In this document: piece by piece, positions 52,155 through 60,260 of the stretch | How positions within the stretch are numbered: position 1 is the first letter of the stretch | Layout of the letters: each line of letters begins with the position of its first letter | Assembly (NCBI GenBank): GCA_030626645.1 | Contig: DAOUTP010000001.1 | Coordinates: 1 to 64,000, forward strand | Direction of reading: 5' to 3' | Length of the DNA stretch: 64,000 nt | Source: Candidatus Cloacimonadota bacterium | Lineage (GTDB): Bacteria; Cloacimonadota; Cloacimonadia; Cloacimonadales; TCS61 | The notes under the pieces: generated by a model | The model's input: only the letters and a program-made list of their open reading frames with translations | The model's database searches: none | What the model was told of the DNA's origin: nothing | Program-made: the position numbers and the translations under genes

Positions 52155-55028
52155 TTATTTATTTAATTTACAATATTCACACTCGCCGCATCCTTCAGAA
52201 AACTCCTGATTTTTAATTTTCTGATAAACTTCTTTAATCTGATTTCTTACTTTTTGTTCATCTTCCACTTTAATGACTACTGTGTCTTTTTTCTCCGGAG
52301 TAACAAAAGCAATTTTGATGTCTCTTACTTTCCATGATTTCCATTGTACTTCATCCATAGCTAATTTACAAAATTTCATTTGACGATAAACATCACCATC
52401 CGGTTTCATTTTACTTAAAGTTGATTTGTAGTTTCCAGTTTTATAATCCACCAAATCAATGATTTCACCATCAAATTCTATTTTATCAACTATTACTTTC
52501 ACAGGAATATCATCAATATTTACTTTAGCTGTAAATTCATTAAGTGTAATCTTATTACTATAACGAACTATTTTATCATAATACTCTAATAATACAATTT
52601 TACCTAACTCCGTTCTACGCACTATTGCCTCTTTTGATAGTATTCCCTCACTTTTTGCTAAAGTGCTTCTAAAAGTCTCAAAAAGCCATTCTCCTGTGTG
52701 TTTTAATCCATTTTTATAATCATTATAGTATCTCTGTAATGACACATGGATTGCTGTTCCATAAATACCTGCTTCGTTAGCAAGATATGGAACTTTAATT
52801 ATATTTTGATAATAGAATTGCACCGGACATTTCAAATAAAGATTCAAAGCCGATGGAGACAATCTGTAAAATTCCAATAATTTGGCAATATATTCTTTTT
52901 CTAAAGCCGGTTGAAACACCTCTGGTTTTAAATTGTAAGACAAATGAGAAACAAAATCAGGTTCTTGTTCGTTTTGAATGATTTTTATTTCCGATTCATC
53001 AATAAACTGGCTTCTTTCCAAACCCTTATCATCATTTGTTTTACAAGAATAAGACATGATTAACTGTTTTCTTGCTCTGGTCATTGCCACGTAAAATAAA
53101 CGTCTTTCTTGTTCCTCTTTGGCTGATTCGGTTTTAGTAATAGTTTCAGGTAATTTGAATCGGTTGACATTTCCCCGAGAACCTTCCCATTCATTTCTGG
53201 TGCATTTTATCATAAAAACATAATCGAACTCTGTGCCTTTGGCCCCATGACACGTTAAAAAGTTTATTCCTTCTTCATTATAGTTAATATTCAAAACAGG
53301 AATACCAATACTGTTTTTTCTCAGATTTTCTATTAAACTCAATAATGCTTTAATATCAAGTAACGAATTTTTACTTACCTCTGCTTTTACAAAATCAAAA
53401 AAAGTTGTTAATTCAATAAACTTTTGAATTCTATCCGGTTGGTTATTGATGTATTCAATAATATTACAATTTTGAAATATTAATTCCATTAATTGAAGTA
53501 AAGTATGATTTTGAGAATCTTTTTTTAATTGTTTTTTTACATATAAAAATGGTAAAAAATCTTTAAGAATAGCAGAAGATTTAAAATCTAAATCAGGAAA
53601 TGTTTTCTCTGCAATTGATTTCTCAATTTGTTCAATCGGGAGATTAAAGAAATTAAAAAATGCTATTTGATGTAGATTCTCACCTGTTTCAATATAATTA
53701 AGAATTTTAACAATTTGATTTGTCAAAACTAAATCCAAAATATTGGTTCTTCTTTTGATATTAATAGGTATGTCTCTTTGCTGAAATTCTTTAATGATAT
53801 TTAGGGAATGTTTGTGTTTTCGATAAATAACAGCAATATCACATGGATTTACACCATTATCTATCAATTCCAGAATTTCTTCAATAGTTCTCATTTCTTC
53901 TTCTGTTACAGTTTTATACTCTACTGATAAAGAAATTGGATCATCGGCACGTTCAGGATTTCCTTGAATCATATCTACATCTCCTACAACTATTTCATTA
54001 TGCCTGATTAGATTGGCTGCATAATCTATTATTTGTTGATTACTTCTATAATTATACTTTAAATTGATTTCAACAGGATTATATTTTCTTTGAAAATCAA
54101 GAATATTTTGCAAACGAGACCCACTAAATTCATAAATTGTTTGTTGAAGATCACCAACGCAAAATATATTAGGATTTGGCCAAAAATCAATCAAAAGGTT
54201 TAATAATCTCATTTGACTTCTATTTGTGTCCTGGACTTCATCTACGAGTAGATATTGGTATTTTTCCTGGTATTGCCTTAGAAAATTTTCATTGTTCTCA
54301 AATGCTTTAATTACCCATAGGAGAAGGTCTGAAAAATCAAATCTTTCAATTTCTGTTAATTTTGCATTGTATTGCTCCAACAAATATGCTCCAGCAATTA
54401 ACTTATCCATTTTTTCCTTTTCAGAAGCAATTAAGTGTTTTTTTACATCTCCTACTTTTATTTCCTTTTTTTTATTTGCTCTTTTGTAGATGTATCTATC
54501 ATCAAAAGGTAAATTTTCAAGATATTCATCGCACTTTTTCTCAATATCATCTTTTGTGTAATGTTCTTCTTTTAAAAATTGAAATAATTGAGTTAATCTA
54601 CCAACTTCATAATAAATATCACCAGATAATCTTTTAAGAATATGATTTATAGGAAGTTTATCAATAATCTCTTTTATTATTCCTATTTTTTCCAATTCTG
54701 AAACCGGTTCAACGTTTCTTACACCAAAATAATCCAGTCTGTTTTGGATAATATCATTAGAAAAGCTATGAAAAGTATGAATACCAATTTTATATGCTGT
54801 TGAACTGATATTTTTTATAAGTTTTTGTCTCATGTTGATAGCACCTATGTCCGTGAATGTTAAACAAAGAATGTTCTCTGAATTTATTTGTGCAACCGAC
54901 ATTAACATTTTTTCAACACGACTTGCTAATACAGTTGTCTTTCCTGTTCCGGCAGAAGCTGCAACATATACTGCTCCTTCAATTGTATCAACTGCGAATT
55001 GTTGTTCTTTATTTAGATTTGTTTCCAT
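52155..55028 (-). CDS. UvrD/AddA-type helicase fused to a RecB/AddB-type nuclease
   Basis: 957 residues. Superfamily 1A helicase: Walker A GTGKT (27-31), DEVQD (263-267), GDLQQTIYEFSG (292-303), YRS (327-329), CHGAKGTEFDYVF and VAMTRARKQL for motifs V and VI. The C-terminal 250 residues form a PD-(D/E)XK nuclease: GTAIHVSLQRYY, then LVDYKTG. A Cys in LYLKCPVQFYY and three in CGECEYC suit a 4Fe-4S cluster as in AddB and Cas4. Processes DNA ends in phage recombination. It stands directly beside the cassette array. Confidence 0.9.
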   Translation of the reverse strand: METNLNKEQQFAVDTIEGAVYVAASAGTGKTTVLASRVEKMLMSVAQINSENILCLTFTDIGAINMRQKLIKNISSTAYKIGIHTFHSFSNDIIQNRLDYFGVRNVEPVSELEKIGIIKEIIDKLPINHILKRLSGDIYYEVGRLTQLFQFLKEEHYTKDDIEKKCDEYLENLPFDDRYIYKRANKKKEIKVGDVKKHLIASEKEKMDKLIAGAYLLEQYNAKLTEIERFDFSDLLLWVIKAFENNENFLRQYQEKYQYLLVDEVQDTNRSQMRLLNLLIDFWPNPNIFCVGDLQQTIYEFSGSRLQNILDFQRKYNPVEINLKYNYRSNQQIIDYAANLIRHNEIVVGDVDMIQGNPERADDPISLSVEYKTVTEEEMRTIEEILELIDNGVNPCDIAVIYRKHKHSLNIIKEFQQRDIPINIKRRTNILDLVLTNQIVKILNYIETGENLHQIAFFNFFNLPIEQIEKSIAEKTFPDLDFKSSAILKDFLPFLYVKKQLKKDSQNHTLLQLMELIFQNCNIIEYINNQPDRIQKFIELTTFFDFVKAEVSKNSLLDIKALLSLIENLRKNSIGIPVLNINYNEEGINFLTCHGAKGTEFDYVFMIKCTRNEWEGSRGNVNRFKLPETITKTESAKEEQERRLFYVAMTRARKQLIMSYSCKTNDDKGLERSQFIDESEIKIIQNEQEPDFVSHLSYNLKPEVFQPALEKEYIAKLLEFYRLSPSALNLYLKCPVQFYYQNIIKVPYLANEAGIYGTAIHVSLQRYYNDYKNGLKHTGEWLFETFRSTLAKSEGILSKEAIVRRTELGKIVLLEYYDKIVRYSNKITLNEFTAKVNIDDIPVKVIVDKIEFDGEIIDLVDYKTGNYKSTLSKMKPDGDVYRQMKFCKLAMDEVQWKSWKVRDIKIAFVTPEKKDTVVIKVEDEQKVRNQIKEVYQKIKNQEFSEGCGECEYCKLNK

Positions 55029-55029
55029 A

Positions 55030-55224
55030 TTAGAAAGGTATTTTAATTAAATTTTTATTTCTGATTTCATCTACTATTAAAATAGGGAGTTCGGTTTTAA
55101 TTTTATACTGAATTACTTGTCGAACAAATTTTGATTTATTTATACCATATTTTTCTAATTTCCCTAAATTATTTACCATTTCGACAGTCATTCTAAATCT
55201 TTGTATTTCAGTTAATTTACTCAT
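55030..55224 (-). CDS. Small ribbon-helix-helix-like protein (64 aa)
   Basis: 64 residues from the ATG at 55224. RFRMTVEMVNNLGKLEKYGI and SKFVRQVIQYKIK fit the beta-alpha-alpha fold of Arc/CopG-type DNA binders. A longer start at 55263 lies inside the half attC box and is rejected. One base separates it from the helicase gene. Confidence 0.55.
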   Translation of the reverse strand: MSKLTEIQRFRMTVEMVNNLGKLEKYGINKSKFVRQVIQYKIKTELPILIVDEIRNKNLIKIPF

Positions 55225-55255
55225 AAATGTCCTACAAAAGGTGTGTATATCTACT

Positions 55256-55262
55256 GTTAGCA
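55256..55262 (-). other. Half attC site (G) at the end of the array
   Basis: TGCTAAC on the minus strand directly after the Dam gene; the second half is missing, so the array is truncated here against the RHH gene. The preceding 3 bases extend its match to the other cassette end to 10 bp. Confidence 0.6.
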
Positions 55263-55268
55263 TTAATA

Positions 55269-55688
55269 CTACGTAGCGGATCTAAATATCACTATCATAC
55301 TATCGTGTTTCCCTTTGTTTTTAGTTGAGTATTCACCTTTTGTATTATATCCCTTAAATGCTATCCTACCCTTTATAAATCTAATTTCAGCATTTGGTAA
55401 CATAAGTTCGTGAAATTGTTTTGTGCCTGTTGCACTTGGTATTAATAGCACACAAGTATTTCCTTTTTGCCATTCCTCGTAAGCCTTTTGTATAAATTTT
55501 GGTTTATTAACTCTATCATAAGGAGGGTTAATAAAATTAGATTTTCCCCACCCGCATTCAAGCCCATCAAATTTTGCATTTAAAGGGCAAGGATCAAAGT
55601 CAAAGGCAAACTCTTGGTTTAGTTCATTATATAAATATTCTGGGGTTTTCCAATGGTTACTATTTTCTAATCCGTCTCTATTTTTCAT
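55269..55688 (-). CDS. dam: Dam-type DNA N6-adenine methyltransferase (cassette gene)
   Basis: 139 residues. NHWKTPEYLYNELNQEF, DFDPCPLNAKFDGLECGW, catalytic NPPY (54-57) and DSMIVIFR match the phage N6-adenine methyltransferase family (Dam superfamily). Unlike the other two methylases of the window it is intact. It is a gene of the cassette array: both flanks carry the GTTAGCATTA / TAATGCTAAC ends. It may protect phage DNA from restriction. Confidence 0.85.
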   Translation of the reverse strand: MKNRDGLENSNHWKTPEYLYNELNQEFAFDFDPCPLNAKFDGLECGWGKSNFINPPYDRVNKPKFIQKAYEEWQKGNTCVLLIPSATGTKQFHELMLPNAEIRFIKGRIAFKGYNTKGEYSTKNKGKHDSMIVIFRSAT

Positions 55689-55720
55689 ATCAATTTTTGT
55701 TTTTAATTAAACCGTACTAA

Positions 55721-55773
55721 TGCTAACAATATGTAACAGGCATTAAAACGACCTGTTACACAAACCGTTATGT
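55721..55773 (-). other. attC-like site A
   Basis: Plus reading: TGCTAAC (55721-55727), arm GTAACAGG, 11-nt centre, arm CCTGTTAC, box GTTATGT (55767-55773). 53 bp. The TAA of the upstream cassette's gene lies inside the box. Confidence 0.75.
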
Positions 55774-56070
55774 GGCATTTACAATACGGTTAATATCATT
55801 ATGGAAATCTAAAGCATCATCAATATTCATTCCTAACTCTAATCCAAGTTCTGCTGATGTGCACGTGCAAAAAGGATAGTCTTTTTTTATTAATCCATTT
55901 GCAGCCTTAGCACACTTTATTGACCATAATAAATACTCTTTACCTCTTTTTGCTTTTAGTAGTCTTAATAAGTTTTGTTTATTGTGGAGTATTACTTTTA
56001 AATAACGCCACATAACAATAGATAAAATCCATTGCTTAAATTGTGCTAACTTGTTAGTTTTATGTTTCAT
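55768..56070 (-). CDS. Hypothetical cassette protein (100 aa)
   Basis: 100 residues from the ATG at 56070. Basic N-terminal half and SWC-type centre (CAKAANGLIKKDYPFCTCTS) with Cys residues. Not recognised. The two ends of its cassette do not match each other, so it may be a product of cassette fusion. Confidence 0.65.
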   Translation of the reverse strand: MKHKTNKLAQFKQWILSIVMWRYLKVILHNKQNLLRLLKAKRGKEYLLWSIKCAKAANGLIKKDYPFCTCTSAELGLELGMNIDDALDFHNDINRIVNAT

Positions 56071-56109
56071 ATCAATATTATTATAAGTTTGAAAAATTAT
56101 AATTCTAAA

Positions 56110-56139
56110 TCGCAACGTATCTTATCAAGAACGTTATAA
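56110..56139 (-). other. attC-like site B, very compact
   Basis: Plus reading: TCGCAAC box, AACGT-a-TCTT, ATC loop, AAGA-ACGTT, ending in GTTATAA (56133-56139). Only 30 bp but a nearly perfect hairpin with one bulged base. Confidence 0.6.
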
Positions 56140-56143
56140 ACAA

Positions 56144-56344
56144 TTAACCAACTATTATAGTAGTTAATTGGTCTTGATAGTCTAATTTTGCATTTATAAT
56201 ACACTTATTTTTATCATCAAATGCTTTAGAGTGCCTAACTCTACCTTCTTCTTTGTTAATGTTTGTTGTTTCTGTTTGCTTCCATTTGTGTTGATTTCCA
56301 AATGGTATTATTTTATATTCAAAATATTTCCCAGTTAATTTCAT
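56144..56344 (-). CDS. Hypothetical cassette protein (66 aa)
   Basis: 66 residues; KYFEYKIIPFGNQHKWKQTE and a C-terminal IINAKLDYQDQLTTIIVG. Not recognised. Stop 5 bp from the site B box. Confidence 0.65.
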   Translation of the reverse strand: MKLTGKYFEYKIIPFGNQHKWKQTETTNINKEEGRVRHSKAFDDKNKCIINAKLDYQDQLTTIIVG

Positions 56345-56356
56345 AATTTTATCAGT

Positions 56357-56452
56357 TTATAACATCAGCTCATAAATAATAGCCGATGAAGATTAATACT
56401 ATATTTCAAAGTTTGTGGTACGGCTACTATTCATAGCTGAGTACCGTTATAA
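56357..56452 (-). other. attC-like site C
   Basis: TTATAAC (56357-56363) and GTTATAA (56446-56452) enclose arms ATCAGCT...ATAGCCG and CGGCTA...AGCTGA with small bulges and a ~30-nt centre. 96 bp, canonical length. Confidence 0.85.
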
Positions 56453-56468
56453 AACATTTGCCACCGCA

Positions 56469-56807
56469 CTAATTCAAGTCTTTTTTGTGACTCATGTTCC
56501 CATCTGTAATATGTACTTTTTTATCTGATAATTCGTCACTAAATGAATTACCGAGAAATCCCATAAGCATTCCAATTTTTGTATCGTAATGTGGATGGCA
56601 TTCTTCATTGTATCCCTCTTCATCTGCTTTTTTACATACTGCACTAAATGTTTCTCTAATTTCTTTAGGTTGTATAAAATCTGGTTTGCAACAACTAAAG
56701 TCAGGGCAGCATTCATCATCTACCTTGTTGTGTATTGGATTTCCTTTCACCCATTCTTCCAGTTGGTTGTTGCTTCTTTCTTTGTAATTATTTCCTTTTA
56801 AAGCCAT
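56469..56807 (-). CDS. Hypothetical cassette protein (112 aa)
   Basis: 112 residues with a Cys-rich middle (DDECCPDFSCCKPDFIQPKE) that could bind metal or form disulfides. Not recognised, though the Cys block is one I have met in environmental cassette and phage hypotheticals. Confidence 0.7.
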   Translation of the reverse strand: MALKGNNYKERSNNQLEEWVKGNPIHNKVDDECCPDFSCCKPDFIQPKEIRETFSAVCKKADEEGYNEECHPHYDTKIGMLMGFLGNSFSDELSDKKVHITDGNMSHKKDLN

Positions 56808-56820
56808 CGCTCAAAACGTT

Positions 56821-56915
56821 TTATAACAACGGCTCATATTTAATTGCCGTTGTAAATTTGTGCTTAGTTTTGAAAGTTTATAGTTCGGCAACTAAACATA
56901 GCCAAACCGTTAGCA
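56821..56915 (-). other. attC-like site D
   Basis: TTATAAC (56821-56827) and GTTAGCA (56909-56915) enclose arms GGCTCATATTTAATTGCCG and CGGCAACTAAACATAGCC. 95 bp. Its outer flank GTTTTATAAC is the reverse complement of the next cassette's other end. Confidence 0.85.
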
Positions 56916-56921
56916 GCAATA

Positions 56922-57218
56922 TTATTTTTTGCCACCGCACATTTCAACAGCAACTACATGCCCTACCTCCGCTTCTTCGTATGTAGCATATTTGTCTTGG
57001 TATTGGTCATGTTCTCCGCCAAATATCATTGTCTCAAACAATATAGGAGTGCCACCGCCAAATGAGTGGTCTAATCCTAAAAATACTGTTGAAACATTTA
57101 CCTCTTTTGAAATCTCAGTTTTTGCAATATGTCTTTCGGCTGTCTCAAACCACTTAGCCCATTCCATCATATCATCAACTGTCTTAATTGTTTTCCCTTC
57201 TAAAATGTAATTTTTCAT
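56922..57218 (-). CDS. Conserved hypothetical cassette protein (98 aa)
   Basis: 98 residues. The block STVFLGLDHSFGGGTPILFE and TMIFGGEHDQYQDKYATYEE followed by AEVGH is a conserved family of phage and mobile-element proteins of unknown function. Stop 7 bp after the box of site D. Confidence 0.75.
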   Translation of the reverse strand: MKNYILEGKTIKTVDDMMEWAKWFETAERHIAKTEISKEVNVSTVFLGLDHSFGGGTPILFETMIFGGEHDQYQDKYATYEEAEVGHVVAVEMCGGKK

Positions 57219-57273
57219 CTTGTTTGTATTTTAATGTTTATAATTCCTTCCCTCAAATAAAAAATAAAAAAGC

Positions 57274-57334
57274 TGGTAACACGTTGTAAAATTCATTGCG
57301 AAAAGCAACGAAATCTTACAACCATACGTTATAG
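57274..57334 (-). other. attC-like site E
   Basis: TGGTAAC (57274-57280), arms GTTGTAAAATTCATTGC and GCAACGAAATCTTACAAC around GAAAA, box GTTATAG (57328-57334). 61 bp. Confidence 0.85.
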
Positions 57335-57339
57335 GGCAT

Positions 57340-57573
57340 TTAAGAATCCACCCCAGTTGAAAATAATGGCTTGCCACATTTGCAACATACAACCGCATAA
57401 TCTTCGTTTGCATAATCTTGATAATATCCACATTCATCACCATTATCATAATCAATATCTTCCGAAAATTCTTTATTGGTATTAATTTCTTCCATTCTTT
57501 TTTCTATACATTCAAAGCAGTAGTAGTTGTCTTCATCTTCCCAAAATATCCAATTTGCTAATTCCTTATTCAT
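57340..57573 (-). CDS. Zinc-finger-like cassette protein (77 aa)
   Basis: 77 residues. CFEC near residue 20 and CCKCGKPLF near 64, separated by an acidic middle, suit zinc binding. Cassette ends are perfect reverse complements over 10 bp (GTTATAGGGC / GCCCTATAAC). Confidence 0.7.
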   Translation of the reverse strand: MNKELANWIFWEDEDNYYCFECIEKRMEEINTNKEFSEDIDYDNGDECGYYQDYANEDYAVVCCKCGKPLFSTGVDS

Positions 57574-57595
57574 AATAAAAACGCCCTATAACAAT

Positions 57596-57708
57596 GTATA
57601 ATAAGTCATTGCCTCTAAGGTCTTTGTTTAAAATTTGTGTTTAATTATTAGTTTTATTTTCATCCTTAATTTTTGTGATGGCAACGCTTCTTATACTAAG
57701 CGTTATGC
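57596..57708 (-). other. attC-like site F
   Basis: CTATAAC (57596-57602), arms GTATAATAAGTCATTGCC and GGCAACGCTTCTTATAC, a long 62-nt centre, box GTTATGC (57702-57708). 113 bp. The TAA of the gene at 57703 is inside the box. Confidence 0.8.
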
Positions 57709-58086
57709 ACAATAGAAGTATCCACGCCCACTTAACAATCCAGTATCTTCACTGAATGTAGCTTCGGTAGTTATTGCACCCTTTAGTTCTTTAATCAGCT
57801 TTTGTAGCTTATAGTTAGTCCAGCCAAACCTTTTAAGTATTCCCTTTTTACACGGCAAAATATCAGCAGTATTCCAAGCGTAAACATATAAGCATAATTT
57901 TTGGTGGGCGTTTAATTCGTCATAGTTTATTTTGCCTTCATCTCTGATACTATCAATAAACTGCTCATTATGGAAGCTTGTGTAGTAAGGTTTGTCTTCC
58001 ACTCTGCTCTTAAAATCTACTGTACCTAACAACGTATCATACGCCATTGGCTTGCTGTTATTTGTAGTTTCGTTCTTTTTTGTCAT
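57703..58086 (-). CDS. Hypothetical first-c assette protein (127 aa)
   Basis: 127 residues, first gene of the array. Helical, with KGILKRFGWTNYKLQKLIKE as a possible helix-turn-helix. Not recognised. No matching R box precedes it, so its upstream junction is where the array met the recipient DNA. Confidence 0.65.
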   Translation of the reverse strand: MTKKNETTNNSKPMAYDTLLGTVDFKSRVEDKPYYTSFHNEQFIDSIRDEGKINYDELNAHQKLCLYVYAWNTADILPCKKGILKRFGWTNYKLQKLIKELKGAITTEATFSEDTGLLSGRGYFYCA

Positions 58087-58098
58087 TGTATCAAGTAT

Positions 58099-58161
58099 TT
58101 AAATTTTTGAACATCCGATTATAGGATTCCATGTTTCTGTTGCCCATTCAATTTTTGTCAT
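58099..58161 (-). pseudogene. DUF5131 (Gp37/Gp68) N-terminal remnant (20 aa)
   Basis: The frame MTKIEWATETWNPIIGCSKI followed by TAA is the start of the DUF5131/Gp37-Gp68 family (IEW....WNP..GC.K.SPGC..CYA), cut just before the first Cys pair. It directly abuts the cassette array. The rest of the gene is not found in the window. Confidence 0.65.
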
Positions 58162-58171
58162 ATCTTTTATA

Positions 58172-58489
58172 TTAAATTCTAAAACTTTTCAAAATTACTT
58201 TCAAATCACTAATAGACCTACATCCGGATAATGGTATCTCAAAATCCTTAACATATTGAATATGCCTTATAAGCAAAACGTTCTCTTTTTGCAATTGCCA
58301 ATGATTACTAATTTTTTTATATTGACAAATCACTTGTAGTATTAAATCTCCTTTTTGCTTAGTATAAATAGCAGTTTTCATATTTTGACTTCTACTCAAA
58401 AGTTTTGCTTTGTCCAATTCATAAGAAATTCTAAATCCCATTTCTCTTAATTGTATTTCAGGAAATTTACTTTTGCGTTGTTCCATCAT
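58172..58489 (-). CDS. Hypothetical protein (105 aa)
   Basis: 105 residues from the ATG at 58489; a GTG eight codons earlier is possible. Beta/alpha mix with GDLILQVICQYKKISNHWQL. Not recognised. Overlaps the DUF3164-like gene by 23 bp. Confidence 0.6.
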   Translation of the reverse strand: MMEQRKSKFPEIQLREMGFRISYELDKAKLLSRSQNMKTAIYTKQKGDLILQVICQYKKISNHWQLQKENVLLIRHIQYVKDFEIPLSGCRSISDLKVILKSFRI

Positions 58490-59246
58490 TAATATATTTA
58501 CCAGAAGGATCACTTTTTAATACATCATCATTATTTTCAACAAAAATTTTTTTTTTGGTAAGAGGATCAACAAAAACAGTTGTACCTTTTGAATCAAACT
58601 TTTTACCTATAACATCAGGTTCGTTTTCAGGAACTTCGGTAGCAGAAAATTGTAATTGAATTGGGATCCATTTTTCATCTTTTTTCAGATGAATCTTTTC
58701 ATAGGTTTTGTATCCTTTGATTGTTTTTGCTTTTTTTACCATTTTGATACAACTTTGAAAATTTTCATCATTAACTACTCTTTCATCTTCTTCAAAATTA
58801 AGTAATGTTTTGATTTTTTTATTATCAAATCTTCCCCTTGTCATTTTCAAAGAATCCAAAAGCATTGCCGGAAGTACTCCATCATTTTCCCCGATGAATT
58901 TTTCAAGAAAATCATAGGCCAGTATCATTTCTGCTGAATTGTATTCAACAACAGCATTGCTTTCAACCGACACTTTAATTGTCTCATTGAAGTTGTACCA
59001 GACATGATTCTTCATTTCCTGGTCATCAACCTTGTTTTCATCTAAAAATGCCTTATATGCCTTCTGTGTGCTTTCTATGACCATTTTTTTCAGGACACTA
59101 AGAGATGTTTCCACCTTTACAGCTTGTTTGGCTATTTTTACTGCTTCAGTTTCTCTTACCTTTTCAAGTTTGGTAATTCTTTTGACTTCAACAGAGTTTC
59201 CTTTACTGTCTATCCACTCTGGGCCAGTTTGTTTCTTGATTTCCAT
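58467..59246 (-). CDS. DUF3164-like protein (259 aa)
   Basis: 259 residues. GPEWIDSKGNSVEVKRITKL at the start, conserved helical middle, and an acidic centre (LLNFEEDERVVNDENFQSCI) resemble the DUF3164 family of Mu-like and other phages, which act in early replication or transposition context. Function unknown. Located near DnaB and SSB-type genes. Confidence 0.6.
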   Translation of the reverse strand: MEIKKQTGPEWIDSKGNSVEVKRITKLEKVRETEAVKIAKQAVKVETSLSVLKKMVIESTQKAYKAFLDENKVDDQEMKNHVWYNFNETIKVSVESNAVVEYNSAEMILAYDFLEKFIGENDGVLPAMLLDSLKMTRGRFDNKKIKTLLNFEEDERVVNDENFQSCIKMVKKAKTIKGYKTYEKIHLKKDEKWIPIQLQFSATEVPENEPDVIGKKFDSKGTTVFVDPLTKKKIFVENNDDVLKSDPSGKYINDGTTQK

Positions 59247-59482
59247 TTTTTTTCAATTTTTGTGTAATTTCTATTATAATTTATTTGCCAATTCAAATAT
59301 AATGTATTTCTTTTAAAATAATTAATTACCCTTACTACTCCGCTACGTTTTTCACCATCTATTGATATATCTCTCAACAACACTATTTCACCTATTTCCA
59401 TTTCAGCAAGAAAAGTATAAACAGCTTCGAGAAGTGTTTTTTTATCTTCAGCAGTTCGTATGGGTTCGGCTCGTTTATCCAT
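59210..59482 (-). CDS. Hypothetical protein (90 aa)
   Basis: 90 residues; GEIVLLRDISIDGEKRSGVV forms a beta sheet. Basic C-terminus. Overlaps the DUF3164-like gene by 37 bp. Not recognised. Confidence 0.6.
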   Translation of the reverse strand: MDKRAEPIRTAEDKKTLLEAVYTFLAEMEIGEIVLLRDISIDGEKRSGVVRVINYFKRNTLYLNWQINYNRNYTKIEKKWKSRNKLAQSG

Positions 59483-59684
59483 TGATTAGTAACTTTTGAC
59501 CTTCCATGTATTTAATTGCTTCTTCTCTATTATTTGCTGAAAAAGGATTAATTACGTTATTTACAAATGAAGATTCATTAGCTTCTTCAATATCTCTTTT
59601 ATCAAAATATCTTTTAACTTGTATTGAACCGTTAATATGAATATAACCCCACCATAAATTTTCTACTGTTTTATACTTTTCCAT
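59475..59684 (-). CDS. Conserved small phage protein (69 aa)
   Basis: 69 residues; NLWWGYIHINGSIQVKRYFD and ESSFVNNVINPFSANNREEA are conserved in many phages and plasmids, function unknown. Overlaps the next gene by 8 bp. Confidence 0.65.
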   Translation of the reverse strand: MEKYKTVENLWWGYIHINGSIQVKRYFDKRDIEEANESSFVNNVINPFSANNREEAIKYMEGQKLLING

Positions 59685-59717
59685 AATTTTATTTTATTGT
59701 GTATTAATTAATACTAT

Positions 59718-60260
59718 TTATATTAAAGTTTCGTCATTAATAAGCCATTTACTATTGTATAATGGATTACCAAGTTTTTTAGTTATTTTTTTTATAGCAT
59801 TTTCCTTTGTTTTTGCATATACTAATGTATATTGTGGACGCTTGGTAGTGTAACATTTATTTTTGTTACACATTATATGACTTATTAAAAAAGGTTTCAT
59901 ATTTTTATTTTTGTTTTCCAATTTAAGTTCTGTTTTAGTAATCGCAAAAAATAAATTCTGCAATTCATGAACATATTTCAAGTTTGTTATATTCATATTA
60001 TATGAACGGTTTCCACTAATTATAAAATCAAGAGTATTTGTTGATTTATTTTTTAATAATAACAACCAATCTTTTTCATAATTAATGCCTACTTTCTTAA
60101 AACCAAATTTTAACATCCACTCATCTGTTAAGAATATTGGGTCTAATAAATCTAAAAATGGACTATTATTATAAACTTCGGAAAAATCTTCAATGGCAAA
60201 TTTAATAATATGACATTTATATTCAAAATAATTACCGATCATTATGTTTTCTATTTTCAT
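59718..60260 (-). CDS. Conserved Bacteroidota phage protein (180 aa)
   Basis: 180 residues. The block KYVHELQNLFFAITKTELKL is widely found in Bacteroidota phages and elements; function unknown. C-terminus basic (KENAIKKITKKLGNPLYNSK). Overlaps the 90-aa gene by 4 bp. Confidence 0.65.
   Translation of the reverse strand: MKIENIMIGNYFEYKCHIIKFAIEDFSEVYNNSPFLDLLDPIFLTDEWMLKFGFKKVGINYEKDWLLLLKNKSTNTLDFIISGNRSYNMNITNLKYVHELQNLFFAITKTELKLENKNKNMKPFLISHIMCNKNKCYTTKRPQYTLVYAKTKENAIKKITKKLGNPLYNSKWLINDETLI

Larger units (their letters stand above)
55256..57708 (-). mobile_element. Integron-type gene cassette array without integrase (CALIN-like), seven cassettes
   Basis: Seven single minus-strand genes, each followed at its 3' end by an attC-like palindrome or, for the last, a half site. 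Boxes conform to RYYYAAC/GTTRRRY in their invariant AAC/GTT. Stop codons of several genes overlap the first box, the tight packing seen in cassettes. Ends of four cassettes are reverse complements over 9-10 bp. There is no promoter inside the array and no IntI; the recombinase at 63 kb is of another family. CALIN is the published term for such arrays; the assignment is from architecture seen here. Confidence 0.85.
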
